Source: Clostridia bacterium (GTDB lineage: Bacteria; Bacillota; Clostridia; Lachnospirales; Lachnospiraceae). From it: 38,701 bases of DNA. The stretch is taken from positions 1-38,701 of the forward strand of contig CAJTDE010000038.1 of assembly GCA_910574835.1 (NCBI GenBank), written 5' to 3'. Below the pieces are notes generated by a model that was not told where the DNA came from, ran no database searches, and saw nothing but the letters and a program-made list of their open reading frames with translations. Shown piece by piece: positions 24,115-33,461 of this stretch (the stretch's first letter is position 1; every line of letters begins with the position of its first letter). A program made the position numbers and the translations under genes.

Positions 24115-26400
24115 CTATCCTCTGTAGTAATTAATCAGACAACCCTTCAAAATAATCTCACGCTCGTCATCCGTCAAAGCGCCCAGGCGAAGTGTTACCT
24201 CTCTTTCCTGCTCTCCATTCACATAAGCCTTCACTTCGCTTCTGTTCTCCTCAATGGCCTTGCGCACCTCAGGAATAAACAGGAAATCTCCCTTTGCAAA
24301 GGGAAGCGCGCCCTCGTCAATCAGGAAGGGCAGCATGCCCCAGTTAATGAGATTGGAGCGGTAACGCTTAGTCGCGTAGGAATTGGCAATATTCGCCCAT
24401 CCTCCCAGTACTTTCTGGCAGGACGCCGCCTGTTCTCTGGCGGAACCGTCTCCCGGCTTCACGGCAAATATGGTGCTTCCCACACCCAGATTCGTTTTAT
24501 CCACACCCGGATACCAGGGATTCAAAGCGTCAAAGATACCTTTCAGATCCGAAACCGCCTCTGCCGGGCACTTTCCGGCCTCAATCGCTTTCTGCGCCGC
24601 CTGGATCTCCTTGGCATTTCCCACATAAGCCGGGTCCTTCCTGGACAACGTAAACTCCGCAAGTCCAAGGGGATTGGAACGGTAAGAGGAAGTCTCACCG
24701 GAGGGAATCAGCTCGTCCGTAGTCGTAACCGGATCGTGAATCTCCGAAACCACCTTTAAAATCATATGCTCCGGCAAAGCAGACATGGCCGGCCAGTCCT
24801 TGATATTGGGACCAAACTTAATCTCCACCTCCGGGTCCGCCTCTCCCTTGCTGTCAAATACCCGGTTCTCATAAATCTTGCTGTCAAAGAAGTACCTGGG
24901 ATTGGTGTACTTCACATCCACCTCCGTAGCCGCTGTCAGATATCCCTTATTGGCTGCCGTAGCCGCAATGGAACGTGCATCCATCAGCGCCACGGACGCA
25001 ATCTGGCCGCTCTGGAGCTTGGAGCCTTCCCGGTTGGGGAAGTTTCTTGTGGAATGGCGGATACTGAAGCCGTTGTTGGAGGGCGTGTCGCCGGCGCCGA
25101 AGCAGGGACCGCAGAAGGCCGTCTTCATAACTGCTCCCGTCTCCATCAGCGCAGCCGCCGCGCCGTTTTTCACCAGTTCCATATAAACGGGCATACTGGC
25201 CGGATATACGCTTAAGGTAAACTCGTCCGGTCCAATGCTTGCTCCCTTTAAAATATCGGCCGCCGCACAGATATTTTCAAAGCCGCCGCCTGCGCAGCCG
25301 GCAATGATTCCCTGATCTACATACAGCTTCCCGCCGCGGATCTTATCCGTCAGCCGGAAGTCTACGGCGTCGCCCAGGCTTACCAGCGCTTTTTTCTCCA
25401 CATCCCGGAGAATATCGCCCAAATTGGCTTTTACCTCCTCGATGGTATAGGTGTTGCTTGGGTGGAAGGGCATGGCTATCATAGGCTTAACCGCACTCAA
25501 ATCCACGTAAATCATGCCGTCATAGTAAGCGGCCGCCCCCGGATTCAGCTCCCGGTAGTCTCCGCTTCTTCCGTGAATCTCATAAAATTCCTTAATCACA
25601 TCATCCGTTTTCCAGATGGAGGACAGGCAGGTGGTCTCCGTGGTCATTACATCAATACCGATACGGAAATCTGCACTCAGATTTTCCACGCCGTCGCCGA
25701 TAAACTCCATCACCTTATTATTTACATAGCCTTTTTCAAATACGGCTCCGATAATCGCCAGAGCCACGTCCTGAGGGCCTACTCCCTTCTGAGGCTCGCC
25801 GGTGAGATAGACGCCTACAATGCCCGGCATGGGGATATCGTAGGTCTTGTTCAGAAGCTGCTTTACAAGCTCCGGGCCGCCCTCTCCCATCGCCATAGTG
25901 CCCAGAGCGCCGTAACGTGTATGGCTGTCCGAGCCGAGAATCATTTTTCCGCCTGCTGCGAGCATCTCGCGGGCGTACTGGTGGATCACCGCCTGATGAG
26001 GGGGCACATAGACGCCGCCGTACTTCTTGGCACAGGTCAGGCCGTACATATGATCATCCTCGTTGATGGTTCCGCCTACGGCGCAGAGGCTGTTGTGGCA
26101 GTTGGTCAGTACATAGGGGATGGGGAAACGCTCCAGTCCCGACGCCCGGGCTGTCTGAATGATGCCTACAAAGGTAATATCGTGGGAGGTCAGCTTGTCA
26201 AACTTGATCTCCAGTTTTTCCATACTGTCAGATGTATTGTGTGCCTCCAGGATTCCATAAGCGATGGTCTGCTTTCTGGCTTCCTCCTTGGAGGGCGCCT
26301 TGCCCAGCCTGCTCTCCAGAACGCTCACCGCATCCCTGCTGTCCGGGATAATCTCCGTTCCATTCAGCACATAGGCTCCGCCTTCAAATAATTGAATCAT
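24115..26400 (-). CDS. aconitase-family hydratase (YbhJ-like)
   Basis: The 761-residue protein covers the full aconitase/IPM isomerase fold with a C-terminal swivel domain. The three Fe-S ligands are visible as Cys369 (IIAGCAGGG), Cys430 and Cys433 (CGPC). [11 protein letters not shown] (157-167) and the [19 protein letters not shown] segment are also typical. It resembles the uncharacterised hydratase YbhJ of Escherichia coli more than AcnA, and it lacks citrate-cycle neighbours. The likely reaction is stereospecific hydration/dehydration of a carboxylic acid; the substrate is unknown. AGGAGG lies 7 nt before the ATG. A structured repeat element lies immediately upstream. Confidence 0.85.
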   Translation of the reverse strand: MIQLFEGGAYVLNGTEIIPDSRDAVSVLESRLGKAPSKEEARKQTIAYGILEAHNTSDSMEKLEIKFDKLTSHDITFVGIIQTARASGLERFPIPYVLTNCHNSLCAVGGTINEDDHMYGLTCAKKYGGVYVPPHQAVIHQYAREMLAAGGKMILGSDSHTRYGALGTMAMGEGGPELVKQLLNKTYDIPMPGIVGVYLTGEPQKGVGPQDVALAIIGAVFEKGYVNNKVMEFIGDGVENLSADFRIGIDVMTTETTCLSSIWKTDDVIKEFYEIHGRSGDYRELNPGAAAYYDGMIYVDLSAVKPMIAMPFHPSNTYTIEEVKANLGDILRDVEKKALVSLGDAVDFRLTDKIRGGKLYVDQGIIAGCAGGGFENICAAADILKGASIGPDEFTLSVYPASMPVYMELVKNGAAAALMETGAVMKTAFCGPCFGAGDTPSNNGFSIRHSTRNFPNREGSKLQSGQIASVALMDARSIAATAANKGYLTAATEVDVKYTNPRYFFDSKIYENRVFDSKGEADPEVEIKFGPNIKDWPAMSALPEHMILKVVSEIHDPVTTTDELIPSGETSSYRSNPLGLAEFTLSRKDPAYVGNAKEIQAAQKAIEAGKCPAEAVSDLKGIFDALNPWYPGVDKTNLGVGSTIFAVKPGDGSAREQAASCQKVLGGWANIANSYATKRYRSNLINWGMLPFLIDEGALPFAKGDFLFIPEVRKAIEENRSEVKAYVNGEQEREVTLRLGALTDDEREIILKGCLINYYRG

Positions 26401-26416
26401 ATTGCTCCTCCTATTC

Positions 26417-26544
26417 CAGTTCCGTAATATCCCTTACAATACACCTTGCCTAAATCAATTTCCAGCCGCTTAAAGATGTGTCTGTAAATTGATTTGTGCA
26501 TTGTAAGGGATATTACTGTTCCCGTTCCGTAATAATAATAGTAT
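26417..26544 (-). repeat. structured palindromic element A with flanking 27-nt boxes, upstream of the hydratase gene
   Basis: The core is 26424-26516 (93 nt). Outer arms are 26424-26444 and 26496-26516 (20 of 21 pairs). A 7-nt bulge (26445-26451) lies on one side only. Inner arms 26452-26465 and 26482-26495 give 13 of 14 pairs, and the loop is 16 nt. A 27-nt box (CAGTTCCGTAATA, 9 nt, then a GTACA-like end) at 26417-26443 overlaps the gene-proximal arm, and a degenerate copy lies at 26522-26544. The gene-proximal end is 7 nt from the AGGAGG ribosome binding site, so it forms the hydratase 5' leader if transcribed. Confidence 0.85.
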
Positions 26545-26557
26545 TGTTTTCATCAAA

Positions 26558-26590
26558 TTGCCGGCCAAGGCAGCACGCCTTGTCCGGCAA
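26558..26590 (-). terminator. terminator of the second two-component operon
   Basis: TTGCCGG plus CAAGGC (26558-26571) pairs with GCCTTG plus CCGGCAA (26577-26590), with one mismatch and a 5-nt loop. On the minus strand it lies about 40 nt past the kinase stop and is followed by TTTGATG. It is strong and GC-rich with a modest U-run. Confidence 0.7.
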
Positions 26591-26631
26591 CACTAAATTT
26601 ATTATAAATATCCCCGGCAAAGATTGCAAGT

Positions 26632-29280
26632 TTATTCTGTGAGAATTTGCTCTTTCAACCCCGGAGCGCCGAGATCTTCCACCGCGGAATCTGCCGGATT
26701 CTGTCCCTGGGCCTCTGTTCTGGGCGCCTCCGGGAAAATAATTGTAACCTTGAACAAATCCCCGTCCAGATAGATATCAAAGCTTCCCTTCTGCAGTTCC
26801 GTCAAGGTCTTAGTAATGGACAGTCCAAGTCCGCTTCCCTCCGTGCTTCTTGCCACGTCGCCGCGGATAAACCGCTCCGTCAGCTCGCCTGCGTCAATGT
26901 TCAAAGGCTGCTCGGAAATATTTTTAATATGAAAGCGCACCATATGGCCTACCACGGTCAGCTCCACATAGACCCTTGTCCCCGGCATAGCATATTTCGC
27001 CACATTGCCGTACAGATTTTCAATAATACGCCAAAGCCTCCGCCCGTCGGCCTCGATGATTACCGGCTCCCTTGGCATATTTACCACAAGCTGCAGCTCC
27101 CGCTCCTCAAACTTCTCGCTGAACTCCCCGTTAGTCTGATTGATCAGTTCCTGGAAATTAATTCTCACTAATTCCAGCTTCACATTACCGGAGCTTATCT
27201 TGGAAGCCTCCACCAAATCATCCGTCAGATGCTTCAGGCGCTGAGACTTATCCTCCAGAATGGCAATGTAATTCCTTGCTCTTTCATTCGGAATATCCTC
27301 CCGTTTCAGCAGATCCACATAGTTGATAATGGAGGTCAGAGGCGTCTTGATATCATGGGACACATTGGTAATCAGATCTGTTTTCAAACGTTCATCCTTC
27401 ACGCTCTGTTCCACGGCCGTAGAAAGCCCCTCGCCGATGTGGTTCACGGCCTCCGCCAGAAGCAGGCTGTCGCCGGACAGCTTTTCAATCGGAATCTGAT
27501 AATTCAAATCCCCTTCGGAAATCTTCCTGATTCCCTCTAAGATCTGCTTGCGCTGCCGGGCCTGCTGCAGCAAAATCAAGCCTGCTGCAAAGTCAAAAAT
27601 CACCAGCAGCATAATTCCCAAACTTCCAAAGAAGAAAAGCAGCATATTTACCAGCAGGAACATTCCATAAGAAAGCATTACCTTCGTTGTTACCTTCCAT
27701 CTGCCCACCATCCGGTAAAAATGCTTCAATACGGCATAGAGCACACTGTTCTTCCAAAGCGTCCTCGTTTTAATACGCCGCACCAGACTGAGATATCCGC
27801 AGAGAAACAGGAAATTCAGCAAAAAGGTAATAACCCCTCCAAATACACCTGCCTCTCCAAGTCCATTTACCCGGTTATGCATCAATGTTCCTGCAAATGT
27901 AATCAGCCATGCGGGAAGGAGTAGAAGCAGCGCTGCCCCTTCGGTGCGAATCCTATCAAATCTTGTAAGGCTGATACTTCTATCTTCTTCCTCCGTTCCC
28001 CGTCCCGCAGCCAGGGTCAAATAAATCAGGGTCAGAAGATACAAAATACCGCCCAGAATCACCCCATATACGGACATGCGGCTGATGGGCTGAATCTCCT
28101 CATACTGCCGCTTATACGTCTGAAGATTATCGCTTGCCACATAGCTTGGATCAATGGCAATTGCCAGGGTATAATTTCCCTCTATGGACATTGGAAATTC
28201 CTTCAGATAGCTGCTGATTTCGCTTAAGGAAACCGGCATCTGATTCATCTCATAGCTCATATCCGAGCTGTTAAAGATCAGATAGTCTCCATGACTGCGA
28301 ATATAATCCAAGAGGCTGTTTCGATCCGCAAGCTCTGTCTTGCCGAAGCTTTTGATATTGGTTATGGTCTTTTGCTCGTAGTCCTCTTTGGTCACCCGGG
28401 TTACCTCCTCCGGAATCACCAGGTAACGCATATTGGTCATGCTGGGGCTGAAAAGCTCCAGATTTTCCTTATAGGAATAATAGTCATTGTAAATATTGTT
28501 AAGTACATGTTCCAGGGATGCATAAATCTCCTGCAGCTCCTGGGTAGACAGCTTCTGTGCTTCCGCATAGGAAATAATATCCGTATATTCCGCCGGTGCG
28601 TAGCGCTCCTCTACCGCCTGGATCTCCTCCACATCCTGAATCACAGCCTGACCGAAGATTCCTTCCCCGAACAGATCCGGCTCCTCCAGTTCTCCCTCCG
28701 GTATGAAGGTTTCTTCCATAGCTTCCTCCGAAACTTCCTCCAAAGATTCCTCAATAAAGGACAGTGCCGCATCATAGGAAATGGAAACGGAGGCTACTGC
28801 CGTTCCGTCGTCATAGATTGCCTGCTCCGTATAATCCTTGGAGCTTTTGGAGATATAGCCGATTCTCCCGTCATCATAGGTGATTTTCAAAAGGGTATTA
28901 TATGTGCAGCCATCCAAAGACCAGTTCAGCAGATCCGTCAGTTTGTAGCAGAGACCGCCGTCCTCCGCCTTCGTATGAAGAATCTGATTTTCGTCCGCAT
29001 ATTCCTGAATATTCAGCACCAGGGAGGCATCATACACGCCGTTCTTTTCAAACCGGCTCTCCCGACTGGCAGCACGGACGCACCGGAAAATCTGTTCCCG
29101 GGCTTCGTGCTGAAAATAGGCCGTATTCTCAAACACGTCGTCCTCTTTGAACAGACGGAACCCGCTGTTTCCCACGGATACCATACAAACGGCTATGGAC
29201 AGTACCAGCACCACCGCACAAACTTGATTCAAAATAAGGGCCAGGGCCTTCCAGCCCTTAGAATATTCCCATCGCTTCAT
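26632..29280 (-). CDS. large multi-pass sensor histidine kinase
   Basis: The 882-residue kinase has TM1 (about 13-35), an extracellular domain of some 365 residues with a strongly acidic stretch (about 176-205), then several membrane segments (about 403-425, 449-465, 480-500, 533-570), a HAMP-like linker, phospho-His642 (TNVSHDIKTPLTS) and an ATPase domain with N box ENLYGNVAKYA and G2 box GSGLGLSI. The usual DxGxG box is replaced by KNISEQPLNI, as in a known subgroup of Firmicute kinases. It follows its regulator after only 2 nt. The signal is probably an envelope or extracellular ligand; the extracellular domain is not recognisable. Confidence 0.9.
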   Translation of the reverse strand: MKRWEYSKGWKALALILNQVCAVVLVLSIAVCMVSVGNSGFRLFKEDDVFENTAYFQHEAREQIFRCVRAASRESRFEKNGVYDASLVLNIQEYADENQILHTKAEDGGLCYKLTDLLNWSLDGCTYNTLLKITYDDGRIGYISKSSKDYTEQAIYDDGTAVASVSISYDAALSFIEESLEEVSEEAMEETFIPEGELEEPDLFGEGIFGQAVIQDVEEIQAVEERYAPAEYTDIISYAEAQKLSTQELQEIYASLEHVLNNIYNDYYSYKENLELFSPSMTNMRYLVIPEEVTRVTKEDYEQKTITNIKSFGKTELADRNSLLDYIRSHGDYLIFNSSDMSYEMNQMPVSLSEISSYLKEFPMSIEGNYTLAIAIDPSYVASDNLQTYKRQYEEIQPISRMSVYGVILGGILYLLTLIYLTLAAGRGTEEEDRSISLTRFDRIRTEGAALLLLLPAWLITFAGTLMHNRVNGLGEAGVFGGVITFLLNFLFLCGYLSLVRRIKTRTLWKNSVLYAVLKHFYRMVGRWKVTTKVMLSYGMFLLVNMLLFFFGSLGIMLLVIFDFAAGLILLQQARQRKQILEGIRKISEGDLNYQIPIEKLSGDSLLLAEAVNHIGEGLSTAVEQSVKDERLKTDLITNVSHDIKTPLTSIINYVDLLKREDIPNERARNYIAILEDKSQRLKHLTDDLVEASKISSGNVKLELVRINFQELINQTNGEFSEKFEERELQLVVNMPREPVIIEADGRRLWRIIENLYGNVAKYAMPGTRVYVELTVVGHMVRFHIKNISEQPLNIDAGELTERFIRGDVARSTEGSGLGLSITKTLTELQKGSFDIYLDGDLFKVTIIFPEAPRTEAQGQNPADSAVEDLGAPGLKEQILTE

Positions 29281-29282
29281 TC

Positions 29283-29981
29283 CTACAGCTTCTCCACTTT
29301 ATAGCCGATTCCCCACACCACTTTCAGATAGCGCGGTTCCTTTGCATTGATTTCAATCTTTTCCCGAATGTGGCGGATGTGTACCGCCACCGTGTTGTCC
29401 GCTCCGATGGCATCCTCGTTCCAGATGCTTTCATAAATCTGATTGATGGAAAATACTTTTCCTTGGTTTTTCACCAACAGGAGCAGAATATTGTATTCTA
29501 TGGGAGTGAGCTTCACCGGCTCCCCGTCTACGGTTACCTCTTTCAGATCGTCGTTCATCACCAGTCCACCGGTCTGATAGATCTTCTGGCTTTCCTCCGC
29601 CGCATTGCCAAGCTTGGTGTAACGCCGAAGCTGCGATTTCACACGTGCAACCAGTTCCAGGGGGTTGAAGGGCTTTGTCACATAGTCGTCCGCTCCGATG
29701 TTGAGGCCCAGGATTTTGTCCGCGTCCTCGGATTTGGCAGACAGGATGATAATGGGGATACTGCTCTTCTCCCGGATTTTCAGTGTGGCCCTAAGACCGT
29801 CCAGCTTGGGCATCATGATATCAATGATCAGAAGCTGAATCTCATGCTTCTCCATCATATTGACCGCCTGGAGGCCGTCATAGGCTTTTAAGATCTGATA
29901 CCCCTCCTGGGATAAATAGATCTCTATGGCGTCTACAATTTCCTTATCGTCGTCGCATACTAAAATGGTATTTGTATTCAT
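29283..29981 (-). CDS. OmpR-family response regulator
   Basis: The roughly 232-residue protein has a receiver domain with DDD (10-12), phosphoacceptor Asp54 (LLIIDIMMPKLDG) and the lysine of DYVTKPFNP. The winged-helix effector domain ends KVVWGIGYKVE. The start is ambiguous because the frame opens at 30017. CAGAGG lies 8 nt before the ATG at 29981 and only 2 nt before the ATG at 29987, so I chose 29981. It is the first gene of the pair with the large kinase, from an extended -10 promoter at 30020. Confidence 0.92.
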   Translation of the reverse strand: MNTNTILVCDDDKEIVDAIEIYLSQEGYQILKAYDGLQAVNMMEKHEIQLLIIDIMMPKLDGLRATLKIREKSSIPIIILSAKSEDADKILGLNIGADDYVTKPFNPLELVARVKSQLRRYTKLGNAAEESQKIYQTGGLVMNDDLKEVTVDGEPVKLTPIEYNILLLLVKNQGKVFSINQIYESIWNEDAIGADNTVAVHIRHIREKIEINAKEPRYLKVVWGIGYKVEKL

Positions 29982-30019
29982 CTTCATCACCTCTGCTCCC
30001 ATTTTACCGATTCTCATTG

Positions 30020-30028
30020 ATTATAACA
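30020..30028 (-). promoter_or_regulatory. extended -10 promoter of the second two-component operon
   Basis: On the minus strand TGTTATAAT combines a TG extension and a perfect TATAAT. The predicted start near 30013 leaves a leader of about 32 nt. No convincing -35 is visible at 16-18 nt, which fits an extended -10 promoter. Confidence 0.5.
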
Positions 30029-30151
30029 AGGGTTTTTTAATTTCGGCTGGGGGATTTCTTAAGAATTTGTTACTTTTCTTACAATTTTAAAAGAAACATG
30101 AAATAGAATATGCGATAAAAGTTTATTTTGAACTGTTTCTTAAAGGACCAT

Positions 30152-30200
30152 TTTAAAAAACGGAGAGATGAGAAAAACCCTTATGCTCTTTCTCATCTCC
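30152..30200 (-). terminator. intrinsic terminator downstream of the degV-like gene
   Basis: GAGATGAGAAA (30165-30175) and TTTCTCATCTC (30189-30199) form a perfect 11-bp stem with a 13-nt loop. On the minus strand it is followed by CGTTTTTTAAAA. It lies about 240 nt past the degV stop, beyond the 172-nt palindrome. Confidence 0.8.
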
Positions 30201-30242
30201 CGCTTTATCTGACATTGCAAAAACTTTTCTTTCCTATGGATT

Positions 30243-30414
30243 GAACTAGTAGTCCGTACTGGAAATCCTTGTGCATATTTCTGAGGATATTTTTCCGAGA
30301 GTGCAGGTCAAAAAACGCAGACGTAGTGGTGCTACGGCGAGGCTTTTTGACCTGTGCTATCGGAGAAATAGACCGGAAATATGCACAAGGATTTCCGATA
30401 CGGACTGCTAGTTC
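30243..30414. repeat. 172-nt imperfect palindrome after the degV-like gene
   Basis: Outer arms 30243-30281 and 30376-30414 match at 36 of 39 positions. Middle arms 30295-30314 and 30344-30363 (CCGAGAGTGCAGGTCAAAAA type) pair with three mismatches. A tip stem CGTAG/CTACG (30322-30326, 30332-30336) closes a 5-nt loop. The whole folds on itself around 30329 and has no coding frame. It fills most of the otherwise empty 455 nt between the degV stop and the response regulator start. It resembles a MITE-like or large structured RNA repeat; no terminal duplication is obvious. Confidence 0.85.
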
Positions 30415-30436
30415 TCCTAAACTGCCGCAACACCTT

Positions 30437-31321
30437 TTATTTCAGGTATTCCGCATACTTCTCTTCACTGGCGCTCAGGAATACGATACCGATGATTCCG
30501 GGGCCTGTGTGGGCGCCGATGGCGCAGCCTACCTGTGATTCTATGATATTCTTACAGTGGTACTTCTCTGTCAGCATTTCCTTTACCTTTGTGCAGGTCT
30601 CGGGATCGTTGCCATGAACCACGGCAATCTCCTGTTTTTCCAAGTCCACACCGCGCTCGCCTACAAGATCAACGCAGCGCTTTAAGGACTTCATACGTCC
30701 CCTTACCTTCTCAAAGGCTACCAGTGCCCCGTCGTCATTGACCTCGATAATGGGTTTGATATCAAGCACGCCTCCCACTACGGCGGAAGTCCTGCTCAAA
30801 CGGCCGCCCTTGTACAGATATTCCAGGGTATCCACGGTCACAATATGCTCCATGTTGTCAAAGAAATAACGGGCCGCCTCTGTAATCAGCTCCTTGGATG
30901 CGCTGTTCTTCTGCATACGTAAAAGCTTAATCACGCCCAATCCAAAGCCCATTGAAGCGCATTTTGAATCGACAATGGTGATTTTAAAGTCCGGGTATTC
31001 CTCCAAAAGCTCCTCGCGGGCCAGGTTGGCCGCGTTAAAGGTTCCGGCAATTCCCGTAGAAAAGCACAAATAGAGCACCTCATCCCCGGCCTTTGCATAA
31101 GGCTCAAAGTTCTCCCGGAACATGTACTGATTGATGTGATAGGTCTTAATATCCGCTCCCTCTGACTGAATACGGTAAAAATCCTTCGGGAAGATGGTCT
31201 TTCCGTCAAAGTAATCCGTTCCGTTGATGGTGACGGGTGTTGGAATCACATGCAGCTGATATTCGTCTATAATCTCTTTTGGCAGGTCTGTTGCCGAATC
31301 CGTAATAATTTTAAAAGCCAT
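30437..31321 (-). CDS. DegV family fatty-acid-binding protein
   Basis: The 294-residue two-domain protein starts MAFKIITDSATDLP, the DegV signature. It has the fatty-acid-binding GIAGTFNAANLA and the second domain containing YKGGRLSRTSAVVGGVL. DegV/FakB proteins present fatty acids to the FakA kinase for incorporation into phospholipids. The frame is open to 31420, but AGGAGG lies 7 nt before the ATG at 31321 and the conserved N-terminus starts there. No fakA is nearby. The upstream region holds a structured repeat, and downstream come the 172-nt palindrome and a terminator. Confidence 0.93.
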   Translation of the reverse strand: MAFKIITDSATDLPKEIIDEYQLHVIPTPVTINGTDYFDGKTIFPKDFYRIQSEGADIKTYHINQYMFRENFEPYAKAGDEVLYLCFSTGIAGTFNAANLAREELLEEYPDFKITIVDSKCASMGFGLGVIKLLRMQKNSASKELITEAARYFFDNMEHIVTVDTLEYLYKGGRLSRTSAVVGGVLDIKPIIEVNDDGALVAFEKVRGRMKSLKRCVDLVGERGVDLEKQEIAVVHGNDPETCTKVKEMLTEKYHCKNIIESQVGCAIGAHTGPGIIGIVFLSASEEKYAEYLK

Positions 31322-31338
31322 GCTTATCCTCCTATTAT

Positions 31339-31506
31339 AGTCGCTGCGCGACAGCACTAAAGAGTAAAGTCGCTTCGACACACCTGTGATGAGAGAAACT
31401 TTCATTCGAAATGCACTCATGAAAGTTCCTCTCGTGCGTCTTTGCGACTTTACTATTTTAAGTCGCTACGCGATAGCTCTAAAGAGCAAAGTCGCTGCGT
31501 GACACG
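31339..31506 (-). repeat. structured element D with 45-nt direct repeats, upstream of the degV-like gene
   Basis: Two direct repeats (31339-31383 and 31461-31506, roughly 80 percent alike, each with a TCGC-3 nt-GCGA mini-hairpin and CTAAAGAG) flank a 92-nt palindrome at 31363-31454. The palindrome has 21-position outer arms (11 bp, 3x3 internal loop, then 7 positions with one mismatch). A one-sided 7-nt bulge (31384-31390), 15-position inner arms (31391-31405 and 31419-31433) and a 13-nt loop complete it. The gene-proximal arm is part of one repeat. The layout matches elements A and B although the sequence differs. Confidence 0.8.
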
Positions 31507-31519
31507 TTCCGCACTATCC

Positions 31520-33445
31520 CTATAATTCGTCTAGTTCCTTCAGCCAGATATCGCTGCATGCATCGCTGGGCATCCGCAGATCGCCTCTGGGCGATACGGC
31601 CACGGTTCCTACCTTGGGGCCGTCCGGCAGGCAGGAGCGTTTAAACTGCTGCGCAAAAAACCGCTTGTAAAAGGTCCTGAGCCATTTTAAAATCACCGCG
31701 TCCTCATAGGCTCCTGCAAATGCCGCCCTTGCCATCCGATAAATCTTGGAGGGTGAAAAACCAAACCGCAGCACATAGTACAGGAAGAAGTCGTGAAGCT
31801 CGTAAGGCCCTACGAGATCCTCTGTTTTCTGGGAAATCCCCCCATCCTTGGGCGGCAGCAGCTCGGGACTTACCGGTGTATCCAGTACATCCAGAAGCAC
31901 GTCGGAAAGCTCCTTATCCCCGCAGGTATCCGCATAATAACGCACCAGATGACGCACCAGTGTCTTAGGCACGCCGCTGTTGACTCCGTACATGGACATA
32001 TGATCCCCGTTGTAGGTCGCCCATCCAAGGGCAAGCTCCGACATATCGCCGGTTCCCACAACCAGGCCGCCGGTCTGATTGGCAATTCCCATAAGTACCT
32101 GGGTCCGCTCTCTGGCCTGAGCATTCTCATAGGTGATATCATGATTCTCCGGATCCTGTCCGATATCCCAGAAATGGGCGTTCACCGACTCGCGGATGTC
32201 CACCTCCCGAAGCGTTGCTCCCAATTTTCTTGTAAGCTTGCAGGCATTGTCATAGGTGCGGCCTGTGGTGCCGAAGCAGGGCATGGTCACGCCGATGATC
32301 TGCTCTCTGGGAAGAGACAGAAGGTCAAAAGCCCTGGCGGTCACAAGCAAAGCCAATGTGGAATCCAGTCCGCCGGAGATTCCCACTACGACTGACCAGC
32401 AGCCCGTATGCTCCAGGCGTTTTTTAAGCCCCATTGCCTGTATGGAAAGTATCTCCTCACAGCGGCGCTCCCGGTCGGACTTATCCTCCGGGACAAAGGG
32501 ACCGGGCGCAATCTGACGCTCCAGTTTCGTAGTTTCCATTGAAAGATGGAATCCAACCTCCGTATAAGCATCATTATTTTCAATCCAAAACGTGTTCATT
32601 CTTCTGCGCTCGCCTGCGAGACGGCATACATCTATATCGCCGTAAGTAATTCCGCTTTGGAAGCGCTCCGACCGGCCAAGAATGGTTCCGTTCTCCGCAA
32701 TAAGGTTTTGACCGCCAAAGACCAAATCCTGGGTGGACTCTCCCTCCCCTGCATTGGCGTATACATAACCGCATACCAGCCTGGCGGACTGGCTGCCAAT
32801 CAATTCCTCCCGGTAGTGCTCCTTGCCTATGGTCTCATCACTGGCGGAGCAGTTGGCAATAACTGTTGCGCCTGTCAATGCATGACGCACGCTTGGAGGC
32901 TCGGGAACCCACAGGTCTTCACAAATCTCCGCGGCAACTACAAGCTCCTGCAATTCCGCACAGGAAAATACCATATCGGTTCCAAAGAGTACATACTCCT
33001 CCTTTTTTGTTCCGCGGCCGAGCCACACATATTCCGCCTCCCGGTTTCCCGGTGTAAAATAGCGCATCTCATAAAATTCCCCGTAATTGGGAAGATTGGT
33101 TTTGGGCACCATTCCCAGAATCTCGCCGCGGTTCAGTACGGCCGCCACATTATAGAGCTTTCCCTGCTTCTCCCAGGGCAAGCCCACGAATATCAGCGCA
33201 TCCAGATCCTTCACCGCATCCGCTATGGCAAATAAAGTCTCTCTTGCCTTTTGGATAAGAGCCGCCTGGAAAAACAGATCTCCGCAGGTGTAGCCCGTGA
33301 TGCAAAGCTCCGGAAATACAATCAGCTTTGCGCCGTTTCCGGCTGCCTCTTTTGCAAGACGAATGATCTCCGCTCCGTTAAATTCCGGCTGTGCCACACG
33401 AATCTTTGGTGTAATGGCCGCTGTTTTTACAAATCCATGTTTCAT
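31520..33445 (-). CDS. nadE: glutamine-dependent NAD+ synthetase
   Basis: The 641-residue enzyme converts nicotinate adenine dinucleotide to NAD+ using ammonia from glutamine. An N-terminal nitrilase-type glutaminase domain carries the triad Glu46 (VFPEL), Lys115 (VPKTNLPNYGEF) and Cys175 (AEICEDLWV). The C-terminal synthetase has the PP-loop SGGLDS (357-362), GTGDMSELALGW and a late FKRSCLPDGPK. This is the long, fused type that does not need external ammonia. GGAG lies 8 nt before the ATG. A 93-nt structured element lies directly upstream, ending about 16 nt before the ribosome binding site. Confidence 0.96.
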   Translation of the reverse strand: MKHGFVKTAAITPKIRVAQPEFNGAEIIRLAKEAAGNGAKLIVFPELCITGYTCGDLFFQAALIQKARETLFAIADAVKDLDALIFVGLPWEKQGKLYNVAAVLNRGEILGMVPKTNLPNYGEFYEMRYFTPGNREAEYVWLGRGTKKEEYVLFGTDMVFSCAELQELVVAAEICEDLWVPEPPSVRHALTGATVIANCSASDETIGKEHYREELIGSQSARLVCGYVYANAGEGESTQDLVFGGQNLIAENGTILGRSERFQSGITYGDIDVCRLAGERRRMNTFWIENNDAYTEVGFHLSMETTKLERQIAPGPFVPEDKSDRERRCEEILSIQAMGLKKRLEHTGCWSVVVGISGGLDSTLALLVTARAFDLLSLPREQIIGVTMPCFGTTGRTYDNACKLTRKLGATLREVDIRESVNAHFWDIGQDPENHDITYENAQARERTQVLMGIANQTGGLVVGTGDMSELALGWATYNGDHMSMYGVNSGVPKTLVRHLVRYYADTCGDKELSDVLLDVLDTPVSPELLPPKDGGISQKTEDLVGPYELHDFFLYYVLRFGFSPSKIYRMARAAFAGAYEDAVILKWLRTFYKRFFAQQFKRSCLPDGPKVGTVAVSPRGDLRMPSDACSDIWLKELDEL

Positions 33446-33461
33446 TTTATCATCTCCATTC

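Noticed and set aside
25462-26391. 309-codon open frame on the plus strand opposite the hydratase gene
   Set aside because: It is antisense to a well-conserved aconitase-family gene, and the predicted protein is His/Arg-rich without motifs.
28291-29304. 337-codon open frame on the plus strand opposite the large histidine kinase
   Set aside because: It is the antisense shadow of a gene with clear kinase motifs, and its translation has no recognisable domain or ribosome binding site.
31339-31506. CRISPR-like direct repeats before the degV-like gene
   Set aside because: There are only two imperfect copies, they are 45 nt long and palindromic inside, and no cas genes are present.
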